Of a stretch of DNA of 64,000 nucleotides, positions 47,190 through 59,200 are shown piece after piece (the stretch's first letter is position 1; every line of letters begins with the position of its first letter). The notes under the pieces were generated by a model. It had not been told where the DNA came from. It saw nothing but the letters and a program-made list of their open reading frames with translations, and made no database searches. Location: positions 1,442,964 to 1,506,963 of the forward strand of contig RPFO01000392.1 in assembly GCA_009746045.1 (NCBI GenBank), in the 5' to 3' direction. The DNA comes from Mesostigma viride (lineage: Eukaryota; Streptophyta; Mesostigmatophyceae; Mesostigmatales; Mesostigmataceae). Position numbers and translations under genes: made by a program.

Positions 47190-47717
47190 GGCTTGCAATC
47201 GGCTGGCTGCAACCCGGCCATGTTGTAGCTTATTTTCAAATGCAAAACCCCTCACCTGATCAAATTTCACATCACGACAGTCAATTAACCATGTGTTGTA
47301 GCCCTAGCTTTACTTCAATGGTAGTCACTGCATGCCGCCATGGCAGCCATGCTTAGAATGTTTGCCTAGTTGTGCCACCTTACCTAGTCACGTGCACCGC
47401 TAACGCACGGTACACAACCAGCCATAGCCTTAGCTTAGTCCTTGTACAGCCATGCTATGTCCTGGCTTCGATCAGATTACTTGCCCACGCTCCTTGTTAT
47501 GATATGCTCACATGGGTCTTATTGCACCCACAGGCTGCCGGATCGTTAGCGTGTCCGTTTAGCTAGCGCGCCCGAATGCAACTGTGGCATGCCTTAGGCA
47601 TGAAGGAGACTGGGGGTCTCTGCCCTTTCTCCTGTTGTGCACACACAGGGATTAAAAGCACTTCGGTGCTCCGTGACTCCCCAACGGGAGCACGAGTTTA
47701 ATTAATTAATTAATTAA
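47190..47717 (+). mobile_element. LINE 3' UTR copy with hairpin and TTAA tail
   Basis: Homologous to 24298-24664: gaatgtttgcctagttgtgc, cacatgggtcttattgcacc, gggattaaaagcacttcggt, then ctccccaacgggagcacgag and TTAATTAATTAATTAATTAA. It contains no coding region. Confidence 0.8.
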
Positions 47718-48063
47718 CCATGTGTTCAATTAATTATCAATATACTATATACCATGTGTTCAATGTTTGCCTAGCTGTGCTAAAACATGTTTGCCTAGCT
47801 GTGCCCACATACCTAGTCACGTGCACCGCTAACGCACGGTACATGCACCACCAGCCATAGCCTTAGCCTAGTCCTTGTACAGCCGTGCTACGTCCTGGCT
47901 ATGCCCAGATTACTTGCCCACAGTCCTTGTTATGACATGCTCACATGGGTCTTATTGCACCCACAGATCCTGCCGGATCGTTTAATATTAGCGTGTCCGA
48001 TTGCAGCTCGGTGCTCCGTGACTCCCTAATGGGAGCACGAGTTTAATTAATTAATTTAATTAA
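47718..48063 (+). mobile_element. Adjacent LINE 3' UTR copy, internally shortened
   Basis: It repeats the 3' UTR order of 47300-47717 (tgtttgcctagctgtgc twice, gtgcaccgctaacgcacggt) but lacks about 120 bases before the hairpin ctccctaatgggag. It ends in TTAATTAATTTAATTAA at 48062, which directly borders the inverted-repeat element. Confidence 0.75.
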
Positions 48064-49036
48064 CTCGCGTTAGCACATTTATAACGCAATTTTTTGCGTT
48101 ATAACACTTTATTTCAATTAAACACATCTAATGAAGCAAGCATGATATGGGCTATCTGAGGCCAGTTATGAATTCTCTGAGATATATAAAAAAATGTAGT
48201 ATATGGTCTTGGCATGTAATTCCCAGCCTGGCTATGTGAAATTCAAAGTTGAAGACACATGGGTCTCGTAAACTATGACCCCCTCACACTACAAGGGGCC
48301 GGTATGCCACATGGGTCAAGTATTGCAGGCACTGAATTTTTTGGAGTAAAAGCAATATATGTAGACCCTCGTGGCTGCATATGGGCTTGAAATAAGCAGC
48401 CCTCCTATTTTCCCCACACCCATGAAATTATAACACTATAACACTGGGTAGACAAGTGGGTGCACACAAAAGGCACCGTGGGCCCCTTGGGGGGCATAAA
48501 CCCATGGAGATGCACAAACTAAGCCCAGATATGTCAAAATAAGACAGGGCAACCACCTGCAGCCAATAATACAAGCTGGCCACATGCCACGCTTAACGAG
48601 AAGAGCGGGCACTGCGGCCAGACCCCCCGAGGACGGGGTAGCCGTGCCACCGCTGGCCCGCTTCTTCTTTGGCCTCTTTGGCGTCCTTGGCGTCTTCTCC
48701 GTGTAGCTGGGCCTCCCGCCTCACTGCATGCTCCACCAGGCGGATGCCCTCCTGCTGCCAGTCGGCCTCCTTCCAGCCCTCGGCGTCCTTTACCACCCAC
48801 CCCGCCAGGTCTGCCAGCTCGGCCTCAATGGCGTCCTCCACCGACTTGGCCTGCAGCTCCGGATCCACAAAATCATCCTCATCCGCCTCCTCTTCCTCCT
48901 CATCGCTCGTGACATTGCCGGCCTTGGCAGCCTCCCTTGCAGCTCGCTTGGTCGAGGTCTTGCTCTTGGACCCCGCAGGCCGCCCTCGCTTTCTTTTCTG
49001 AACCGGCGCCGGCTCCTCCTCCTCCTCCTCCTCCTC

Positions 49037-49072
<36 letters not shown>

Positions 49073-49838
49073 CTCCTCCTCCTCCTCCTCCTCCTCCTCC
49101 TCCTCCTCCTCCTCCTCCTCCTCCTCATCGTCGTCTCCCTCGTCCCCCTCCTCCTCCTCGCCATTATCCGAATCTAAGCCGACAGTGGCCTTCTGGGCAG
49201 CATCCTCGGGCAGGGCGTAGCCCAGCTCCTCGTCCAGCTGCTCGACCCGGAGGACAATATCATCCATCTCGTCTGGCTCGGAATCGAGCCATTTCAGCAC
49301 CTGCCATTCGTTAAACAGCTCGTGCGACCTATCTCGAGGGAAGTAGCACCTCCACAGGTCCAGATCACCGACCTTCGGCGATGCTTTCATGAAAGATTTC
49401 ACGTTTCCCTGCACTTTGGCCTCATTCCAGCCACCCTTGTACTGTTTCCTCGCCCATTTCTCACCCCAGTATGTTGCTGGGACGCTAACATGTCTTCCTA
49501 TTAGGTTACGATCGCGTTTCCTGGGGTCAAACAGCTGCGCCATGTCGCTAGACTACAGCAGGACTGCAGTGGGTACGCGCGATTTCGTTCGGCCATCACC
49601 TTCGTCTTCCCTAAAAAGTCCTGATTTACAGCTGGAATTGCATGATGCCACGTGGCAACCGTTGGGTACTTGGGTACGGGGATTTTTTTATGAGATCCTA
49701 GGGTTATAAACTAAGCCTGACTGCAGTTCTTTGGCCTCTAAACTATTGGGAAATAGTTGTTTGAACTCCATGTTAACAACGCAATTTTTTGCGTTATAAC
49801 CTCACAACGCAAAAAATTGCGTTATGTAATAACGCGAG
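48064..49838. mobile_element. 1.8-kb inverted-repeat DNA element carrying one gene, flanked by TTAA
   Basis: The left end ctcgcgttagcacatttata is matched by the reversed right end ctcgcgttattacataacgc. Subterminal palindromes aacgcaattttttgcgtt occur once on the left (48083) and twice, in both orientations, on the right (49780, 49806). Both ends are bordered by TTAA inside TTAATTAA tracts, so a TTAA target duplication is possible but cannot be separated from the LINE tail. It carries the gene at 48593-49543 and no recognisable transposase. Confidence 0.7.
48593..49543 (-). CDS. Acidic protein with N-terminal SH3/Tudor-like region and AT-hook, intronless
   Basis: A single-exon frame of 316 codons that I do not recognise by name. 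Residues 1-90 (IGRHVSVPATYWGEKWA, CYFPRDRSHELFNEWQVLKW) suggest a small beta-barrel of the Tudor/PWWP or chromo-like type, based only on pattern. Then come a Glu/Asp run of about 55 residues (49015-49180), an AT-hook-like KRKRGRPAGS near 48980, and a second acidic stretch with a helical C-terminus. The composition fits a nuclear, chromatin- or DNA-binding protein. It lies wholly inside the inverted-repeat element 48064-49838, so it is probably element-encoded cargo or an accessory transposition factor. The ATG at 49543 starts a clean frame with no upstream extension. Confidence 0.7.
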
Positions 49839-49865
49839 TTAATTAAATAATTAAATTAATTAATT

Positions 49866-50078
49866 AATGTGCATTCAATGTCCATGCCAGGCCCTTGAGC
49901 TCTGATCCATCATGGTGGTGCAGGCGCACTTTGTGCACCCAGAGCTTGTGTAGTTTACACCGGCCCTACCCTTGCAGGAAGTAGCCCAGAATGTATACAA
50001 AGCCATATGCCCCTTTTCACGGATATGTGCTACATATACTCCCAACGGAGTTACATTTTCCTAATTAATTAATTAATG
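49866..50078 (+). mobile_element. Retroelement 3' end with ACTCCCAACGGAGT hairpin and TAAT tail
   Basis: Matches 25330-25555: gtgtagtttacaccggccct, cttgcaggaagtagcccaga, gccatatgccccttttcacg, then atactcccaacggagttaca and TAATTAATTAATTAATG. Confidence 0.75.
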
Positions 50079-50216
50079 TGTCAATTATCAATATAACATA
50101 TGTTCTTGCCATAATTATAGGCAATAAGTGGTAATATCACTGATTAGTTGTAGTATCACTGTTTTTTACTGACTAGGTTGTCCCCAGTTTACAAATTAAC
50201 CAATTTTACCCCGACT

Positions 50217-50860
50217 CCCGGAGGGCGCCGCCCGAGATTAAATAAGAGGTACCTTGAAATTAAATAAGAGGCATACCTCTATCCAGATATATTTTTGGAG
50301 GCGAATTTCTATTGGCATTAAGTTGTAGTATAGTACGACAACGTGTCCGACCGTATAATTTATTCCGACTTCTACATTCAGTTCACCGCTTGGTCAAAAA
50401 AGGATCACTTATATCAAGAAAACAATAAAGATCACTTATATACCCTACTTCTCCGTAAAATCTCATCGACCGGGTTTCGAAACAACCCACGAACGCCGTA
50501 GATGCAGATCCAACGGAGCAAACAACGTCAAGACCGACGCGGCGCCAAATAGTCGCCACGGTTCCTTTTCTGCGAGCCATTTTACAGCGTACGTCGCGCC
50601 GCGTCGTGTACCCAAGCCCTTTTCTGAACGTGAGATCCAAAATCCGCTTGCCAGACCGGGAACTCCGTCCAATACCGTCGTGCATTGAATTGAATTTGGA
50701 ACATAAGTCCTTCTTTCCGTCACCCTTGACATGTTTTCGTACAATACTACAAATTAACGCCAATAGAAATTCGCCTCCGAACATATATCTCGATAGAGGT
50801 ATGCGTCTTATTTAATTTCAAGGTACCTCTTAATTAATCTCGGCCCCCGCCTTCCGCTAA
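50217..50860. mobile_element. MITE-like element with about 118-bp inverted repeats
   Basis: The left arm 50228-50345 (ggtaccttgaaattaaataa; gaggcgaatttctattggc) is the reverse complement of the right arm 50728-50840 with few differences. The direct repeat ccaattttaccccgact flanks it at 50200-50216 and 50893-50909. The interior has no convincing gene. Confidence 0.75.
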
Positions 50861-51063
50861 TTTGCTAATTTGCTAAATTTGCTAAAAAAGAGCCAATTTT
50901 ACCCCGACTAGTTACTGATTTACGCAGTCATGAAATTTGCAAGATTCACGGGCAAGGACTGCTTCCCCCCCACGTTCCTGCCCCCCTGCCAATCAGGCCG
51001 GTCTCGTTACAAATAACTTCCTGAAGCACCGCCATCAGTAAAAATGGGCTTATTGTGGGCTCC

Positions 51064-53022
51064 TCACTTTTTATCAGCGTCCTCCAGCAAAGGCTTTAGC
51101 TCCACCCCTGCATCACTCAGCTCCTGCGGATGAGTGAAAATTATGTAATAGACCATTGGGCATGCAACAATGACATGGATCGTGTTGCTGCACGGTCAGG
51201 ATACCTCACACTACCACCACAGAAGGTATGGCCACATATGTCACCTTCGAAACACACGCCCTGATCAAGCATGCTGTTTCCGGCCCCACCGTCTAGGTCA
51301 TCTAGTCGCTCTACACGTAAGCCAGCCATAATTTCAATGCACAAGGATACACATTTCCATCACCATTCATCTTCATCATCCTGAACGACTCGAACACGCG
51401 GACAAGATAACGGCAGGCTCGAGCTACCATGGTCCGGATTCTCCCGATTTCTGGCCTGCGCTGGTTGTCTCCTTGACATATGTCACCTTGCACGCAAGAC
51501 AAGAAACCGGTTACCAGGCTTCAGACTATGCAGAAGTTCTCAACTCCTGTAACAGAGATACCATTAATGAAGACATTGCTGTAGATTCTGCCGCCTCCGA
51601 GTAATTCCAAGCTATATCATACCATAGTGACACCATGTGAGGGCAACTTGGTAAGCTCAGGGTTCCATGATGATCACGTTGGCGATAACAAGCAATTCCA
51701 GGAGTAAAAAAAACTAGAACGTTGCTTTAGGAATGTTGCCAGGAAAAAAAGGCAGCATGCCAGTGGGTGGACGGGGCAGGTCCTACTGCCACCATCCCTT
51801 ATCTACTCATGCTAAATCCTTCATCCCAAAGGGGTTATCCCCATCCCCATCCCCATCCCCATCCCCATCCCCATCCCCATCCCCATCCCCATCCCCATCC
51901 CCATCCCCATCCCCATCCCCATCCCCATCCCCATCCCCATCCCCATCCCCATCCCCATCCCCATCCCCATCCCCATCCCCATCCCCATCCCCATCCCCAT
52001 GCCCATCCCCATCCCCATCCCCATCCCCATCCCCATCCCCATCCCCATCCCCATCCCCATCCCCATCCCCATCCCCATCCCCATCCCCATCCCATCCCCA
52101 TCCCCATCCCCATCCCCATCCCCATCCCCATCCCCATCCCCATCCCCATCCCCATCCCCATCCCCATCCCCATCCCCATCCCCATCCCCATCCCCATCCC
52201 CATCCCCATCCTCATTACCATGGCAGGCAATAGACCTGTCAGAGAATGTCAGCACAGTCAGGCCCCACCAAGTCTAACTCAACATACCTCAAGGCTGGGT
52301 GCCGGAGTGCGGAACCCATGCGCCAGCACCGCCCCGGTGGCACCAGGGCACACCTTATCATCGATAGACGCCGGCGTGGTCCACTCCCCGTTGACGAGCG
52401 TCTGAGCGATGGAGGACAGGTGGGAATCATGCCAACCGACCACCAAGATGGGGCAAGTGGGCACTCAACCCGGAGAACAGGGTCATGCTGCTAAACCACA
52501 AGGAAGGCGGCATCGGGTAAGGGTAAAAAAGGGAGGCACGGCTGACACCATGCTGGCACGCAGGGGGAACAGCTGCTGATGCTATTCAAGCTGCACAACA
52601 CCAACGAAGCTTCTCTAGATGTTCCTGATGCGCAAACCAAACAGCTGTAAAGGCCAACCTCAGACTACGCACTGGCCATACTAGAGGGTGCGAGTGGGGC
52701 AAGAATTGACAAGAACTTCAGGTCTGCGATCATGCGTGACTGTGGAACGCGCGCTCTAGCTTGTCATGGTGTCGGCAACAATTGACATAGCCGGAGTACC
52801 CCAGTCCCTAAAATTTTGGTGAGCTATGCTCATTTTATCTATGACCAACCTGCTGAGCTGAGAATGCAACGCCGTATAGCACACAAAATAAATGGTTTTC
52901 AGAAAATATTTTTTGTGCTGGCACCTGTACCCCAGCCACCCATGTAGCGGTCGGCTGGGCATGCAGTTGCTGTTAAAGGTGGGCTTCCATTCTAAAAAAA
53001 ACAAAAAAAACAAAAAAAAAAA

Positions 53023-53060
<38 letters not shown>

Positions 53061-56000
53061 GGAAGCAGGTTGTTTCTTTTGCCTGAGAACTTCACGTAAC
53101 CACAACACAAAATACAAAACGCAAGGCAACACATGAAAGCATGACCCACCATGACCACAACAGCGACGGCCCAAGACCACAATTTTTTTTCGTCACGAAG
53201 CTAAAGAAAGCAGCCAAGGAGGGATGCACCCCCGAGGAGGCCGCCATTGCGGTTCAGAAGCTCCTTGGGGCGGAGGTTTGGCTAGACCAAGTCAAGTTGT
53301 TGAGCAAGGGGCGTGCCGAGAATGTCACGGAGGCATTGGAGGAGAGGGGCTTTGTCAGTGATTGGGATGGTGAGGAAGCCCTGGTCGATGTGCTTGCAGC
53401 GCAGCTGGGGGAGGCGATTGCCGAGCCGGATCCTCCAGCAACAACAGGTGCGGTGGGAACAGGAGGCGTTCCCCCTCCGGCGGGTGGGAGCAGAGGGGCA
53501 GGGCATGGTGGGACTGGCGATGGGGAGGGGGATACCGCCCCAGGGGCAGCCGACAAGGATGTGGCGGAACTAGATCGAAACATAGGTCGGCTGGTGGGGG
53601 CCGAAACAGGCTATGCAACACCAGCCGGCGGCCTTCCATCCAGGCCGGGCAGCGGCCTCACTGGCAGAGATACTGGCGTCCTGCTAGCAGCCATGTAGAA
53701 GCTGCTGGACCAGGCAAAGCTCCACCAGCTGCGAGCCCTGCGCCGGCGGCGAGTGCTGGCAAGCTGGCGAGCACGTACAACTTTATCCTAATCCAGGTTG
53801 CCTTGCGAAGCCCTAGTACCGTATAGAGCTAGCATCCATACTTCTTGTTAGAAGGGGAACGAAAGCGAAAGGCATGGGAAAGGCATGGGAACGAGAACTT
53901 CTACTCAACAGGAGCATGGCCCCAGCACATGAAACCTCGCCCTGCATGTAGCTCACAGACTTGCCAAACAGAGAAGCCAAAAACCGGTACATTTCTTTCT
54001 GATGCACCAGGGGACGTGTCTGTGGCAAGCTGCCACTAAGCCGGGCGACTGCGCAGATAGCGTCATATTGTGCGCGGCCCCATTTCCCCCCACACACGTG
54101 CAGGGACCTGCAACGTCTCCTCGTGAGATATTGTGGAGACTTTCTTTTTTTTCATGTCAGAGAGGTGGCTATTCCCACAATGTGTGGATGCATTCCCCCT
54201 TGGGCGCTGACCCCCCACGAACCTTTTGCAGGATGATGACGTGCGGCTCGGTGCGCGCCACCAGAGACGGCCCCACCTGAAAACAGGGCAAGCGGTCCCC
54301 ACACACCACGTCGCCGTCACAAGCATAGGAGGAGAGGAGTGTGGTAAGGGGTGCGATGTCTTGTAAGGTACTGTGCTCCACAGGGTTGCCCTAAATCGTC
54401 TTCTTGTGCCTTGCCTGTTCATGCCCTACAGAGTGCTGCTTTTCTTTGCCCGGCCTTGCCTGGCCTGGTGTTGTGCTGCGTCATAAAGTTACAGCAGCTT
54501 TGTGCAGCGTTGTATGATTGAATTATGCCATGTGAGATGTAATGGAGTGGGGTGAGGCAACAGAGCAAATGCGTGGAAGAGGGCGAGAGGACACAGGGGA
54601 GAGCCGCAAAACTTCGCCACATGCCCACTGAAGCATGCCCACTGTCTTACTCTCCTCATTTCACCGTCATCTCACCCTCATCTCGCCATCATCTCACCAT
54701 CTTAGCGTCTCACCGTCTCTGGCCACTGCCTCAGCATCACCACATCTTCCCACCGTCTCAGCATACAACTTCCCCATCTTACAAACCACTCGGCCAAGTC
54801 GTGGGCTGTATACCGTCAAAAATGCTCTATGCCTCGTAGCCTTCAAGACCAGCTGTGTTCTCATACAATTTGCAGGAGGCATACATACACAGACCTATTT
54901 CAACAGTATTGACTCAAATTCCTGGATAAAGGACAATGCCCAACTACATCTGGTGCGCTGCGATATTAGTATATTCGTTATAATAAAGGAGACCACTTGA
55001 TGCACATTCATGGTCAGCAACCACATGCGTTGCGGATTACCTTGACTAGACACACAGGCCCCTTCTTGTCCGTGTTCTTGAGCTGTAACAGGAAGAAGCA
55101 CATGGCGTGACGATCCACATACATATGCACGCATTGAACGGGCCAATCAGCGGAGGAGGCAGCCAAAGCTGGTGTTGCCTTATTGGTGATTTCTCTGTGC
55201 ATAGCTGTCCAATCAGCTATTCGTGGACATTTCGATGCAGCAATGAGATGTGCTGACAAAGTCTCCCCATGCTACAAACCTGCCCTAGAACGAGCATATC
55301 CTGCCACGTGCTGAACGCGAAGCACATGCCACAGCAAGGGCTACAGACTGGCAGCAGCCTCATCGCGATAACTATGTTGACGATAATGAACGCAGGGGAG
55401 ACACAGAGAAAGACTTCAATGAGTGCTTGCCAATCACCGCATGGCTAAGAAAGCGTGCAAACAATGCAACCATCCGAAATGCGGGCCTGTTTCAAACATG
55501 GCACCAAATTTAAGCGGGCCAAAAGGCAACCAGTGCAATGATCCGATCATCCCGTAAACCATTACGGCATCACTTTTACGCATTTCGGCAGCATTTTTCT
55601 ACCCTATGCACACAAGAACCATGCTCACCCCCAGCATGAGTAGTGAGAGCGCCTTGTTCGCGTCCGCAGGGATGGTGCCCAGGGTCCCCATCCCCATGGG
55701 CACGGCTCCCGGGGTGTTGTCGACGGGCTCTGCCTGGGGGCCCACCAGGTAGGATCCCTGGGGCGCCCGTTTCGGAAAGTTCTCATCAGCCCATGCCTGG
55801 CTCCGGGGAAGGGGGGAGGAGGGGGGGGCAACGACGGATTTTGGATGTAGTGGGAGTGTGGAAATGAATCATGGATGGGTGTGTGCAAGCAGAAACAAGT
55901 AAAACATAGTTGCCTCACGCCAAGGTGTCAAGGACACCAAGCACAAAAACACAGGGACGCCACACACAGAGCCACGCATGCAGGGATAATGGTCACCAGC

Positions 56001-56261
56001 AACCGCACCCACCAAAGTCAATCCACCAACAGGGGGGCCTCATGGCAACAGCAGTAAGGAAGGGGTAACTGCATGCGTTCCGCTGGCAGGTACTGCCACA
56101 CACACTTCACCCCGTGCATTACTTTGCTGGCAAGGCACTCTGGGTGCATTGAAAGAAAGCCCTACAGGCATGCAGCAGAAGGCGACGTTCTGGCCACATC
56201 ATCTGCGGGTTGTCTAATTGATACCAGGCACTGGCGACCCTGGCATGTTTCAGCCGGCGAC

Positions 56262-56295
<34 letters not shown>

Positions 56296-59200
56296 CAACA
56301 ACACAGCCAAATGAACCAAACAACTCGTGCACTGCCACAGCAGTATCCAGCAGCAGCCATCTGCCCCAACGGCTACAAGGGGATGCTGTGTGGAAGGCAT
56401 GCTGTGCCCCTGTCGAAATTGCCCACACCTGGTCCACCTGTCAAGACCCTGTCAACATCGCCCACCTGGTCTACCAGCCAGTAGAGCGAGAAGGCGTCGA
56501 ACTCGGCGCGCTGGTAGAGCGGCGTCCAGACAAGCGGGACCATGAAGTAGACATCGTCCTTCACGCGCTTGATCTGCCAGGGGGCAAATGCACAACCAGC
56601 GCCATGAGCCAACCAGCCCAGTGCGCCAGCAGGTGAGTGCGCCAGCAGGCCAAAGAGCAAACAGGGCATTAACAGGGTAGTGCGCTAAGGAGCCAGCCAT
56701 GCCAGCAAACGGTACATTGCATCGGAGGACACGCACCCCTAGGTGTTGGATCAGACCCATCAGCAGACACCAACTTGTAAGCTGCCTCATGCAAGCCCGC
56801 CTGTGCCTTGCAAAGGGACACACACACGAAAAGATGGCCGGCACCGGCGGCCCAAAACATGCCTGCATCATGATTTGATAGCAGGTCCGATTACAAGAAA
56901 CAGCATCTTGGAGCAACTCCGGGATGCCCTAATGCGGGATGATGGTGCCGTGTTTGATGGTGCAGTGCCCTCTTTTCCTGTAGAGACTGCCAAGGAACAG
57001 AGGTATGCTCCTCTGACTTGGTTGCGTGATGCAAGTCGCCATATCCTAACACATGGAGCCAGGAAAGTTGCTCAGACCAGGGAAGCCACAGAGGTACCGT
57101 TTCGATACCAGGATCCATCCGCCAGGGGCACCCCTGCAAGAGAGTGCAATGGCTCGTGTGAGGAACGACGGGGGACTTTCCACTATACCGACATCGCTCA
57201 ACAAACGCATGCTCACGGTGTCATAGCCTCTGGAACCGCCCTCCCTAACAGGACAGGAAAGGGGAAGGCTGGAGTGCCGGGAATGCATTTCGTGCTGCCA
57301 CGTGGCTTTCCCTGCTATGGCATGTCCATAAAGCCGGTCGATGGGAAAGGCGCACCCCGCGGAAACATGTCCAGGGTGGCCAGCAGGCGGCACCAGCCTG
57401 TGGTGTTCTGACGGTCTCTCCTCACCTCCATCTCCATCCCCCTGACTCTCTCTCTCTCTCTCACCTCCATCTCCATCCCGTGTTCCGGGATCTGCAGCCG
57501 ATGCAGGAAGGTGACATATGCCAGCAGTCGAGCGTACTCCGGCTTGAGCAGCATGCGAGGCTCCTCAATCACCAGCTGCACGGGGTAGGGTGGCAGGTGT
57601 AGAAAGCGATGTATGGTCCAATGGGTGAAGGAATAAGTAAATGATGAGCAACGTGAATGGGGTGTATAGATGGATGGACAGATCAAGGGAGATAAAGGGA
57701 AAGGAAAAGGAAAAGGAAAAGTGATAGGAAAAGGGTCAATAACGAGGAGGTACTTCAAGGAGCATGTAAATGATATGTCGAGGAAAGTATAAAGGGTCGT
57801 ATAAGAAATGGGTACAGGGATGTGTGCAGGGATGAGCGCAATGACAAGAACATGTGTGGAGTAAGCGCAGGGAATGCCAAGAAAATCCACCGGATTCTAC
57901 TCAACCAACCAAGCCGGCCCGGCTTGCTCCATCGATGTGGAACCCAGGGAGGGTGGCTTTTGGCACATACCCGTTGCAGTTTGGCCCAGGATGCTTCCGA
58001 GAGCGCATGCTGCAGGTCATCGCGGCAGGCGTTCATGCCTGCATGTGCACGCCATGGGGCAGCAAAGGGTTTGAGCCCAAGGCATAGAAGGGGTCAGCAG
58101 GGCTGGAGGGCCATGCCACACACACCGCTACATGCAGCGGCTGGTGTGCTGGCTGAGTAGGAGGGGAACAGCCTGGCCTACCCGCCGACGCCCGAGATGC
58201 AGGCATGTAAACACAAGTAGCCGTACGGAGGAGCGCAGAGGCGAGATGGGAGGTGCTGCGGGCCCCCAAGCGACGCATCAGCGCAGAACCTGCGACAAGC
58301 TGAGTGCTGACAAACTGCCGAGACAAGCAGCTGCGATACGATCACTGCGTAATGGCTAGAGGCAAATGCATGGGTCACAGCGACCTGTGGGAAATCTATC
58401 AGCTCATGTGCTGGATCTGCTAACCGACCTTATGTTATGTGACCTTCCCCCCCCCAACATGTCTTTCCAACAACTCTAAAATTGAAGGCGGCTTGCTCAT
58501 AAAAACAAGGGCAGTCTTTTCCGGACTAGCCAGTGCTTTTTCACACACGCACGGGGGCTGCTTCCTAGAGATTGCGCAGTATGTGGTGGCCCCAACATCT
58601 TCAATGTGCCCAGAAACCTGTAGAAACCTGTATATTTGTGACGAATAAACCTGGCAAACGTCCCCCCCTAGTCATGCTGGCACGATGAGTCACGTAGTTG
58701 AAGTACGGACAGTGGTTGCCCACCAGTACGGACAGTGCTTGCCCACCAGCTGGCAACCAGGGCCCCTTTCATCCCAGGGCCACCCCCCTGAGAACTTGGT
58801 TTCCACCAAGCCACCCAAGAAGGTTGCCCGTTATCACAGACTGCCTCTCCTGGAAACTGGGCCCACACTACACCAAACACCGCATCGAAACACAAGCTGT
58901 CATCCACTCTTGATTCCCATCATTTTTAAAGCTAGGGCTGGCGATACCTTGCAACATACACCCTTCTCCCCTAATCATGGCCTTTCTGTCGACAAAACAC
59001 CCTATCTCTTTTACCCCCCTCCTCTCCCCCAACACCCATGGCCTTTACATCAACATCTTGCTGTCAACGAACCCCATTTTCCCAACCCTCCGATCCCCAA
59101 GGCCTTTCCGGCCCTTCCATACCCATCGTCTTGCAGTCGGCAAGCGCCTCCCCCCACAGCGCCCGCACGGTGTCCATTGAGGGGAGCGCTACGGAGCACT

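Noticed and set aside
48728-49177. Leucine-rich plus-strand frame resembling a membrane protein
   Set aside because: It is the complement of the Glu/Asp-coding run in the minus-strand gene at 48593-49543.
50383-50784. 133-codon minus-strand frame inside the MITE-like element
   Set aside because: It overlaps one inverted arm, has no recognisable motif and shows no coding-like pattern.
51837-52212. Interstitial telomere tract
   Set aside because: CCCCAT is not a known algal or plant telomere unit such as TTTAGGG or TTTTAGGG, and it sits within a gene.
51733-52405. Open frames of up to 212 codons encoding Pro-Ser, His-Pro or Met-Gly repeats
   Set aside because: Artefact of the CCCCAT hexanucleotide array.
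56073-57411. Plus-strand frames of 187 and 222 codons
   Set aside because: They overlap or oppose ankyrin-gene exons with good splice borders and have no recognisable motifs of their own.
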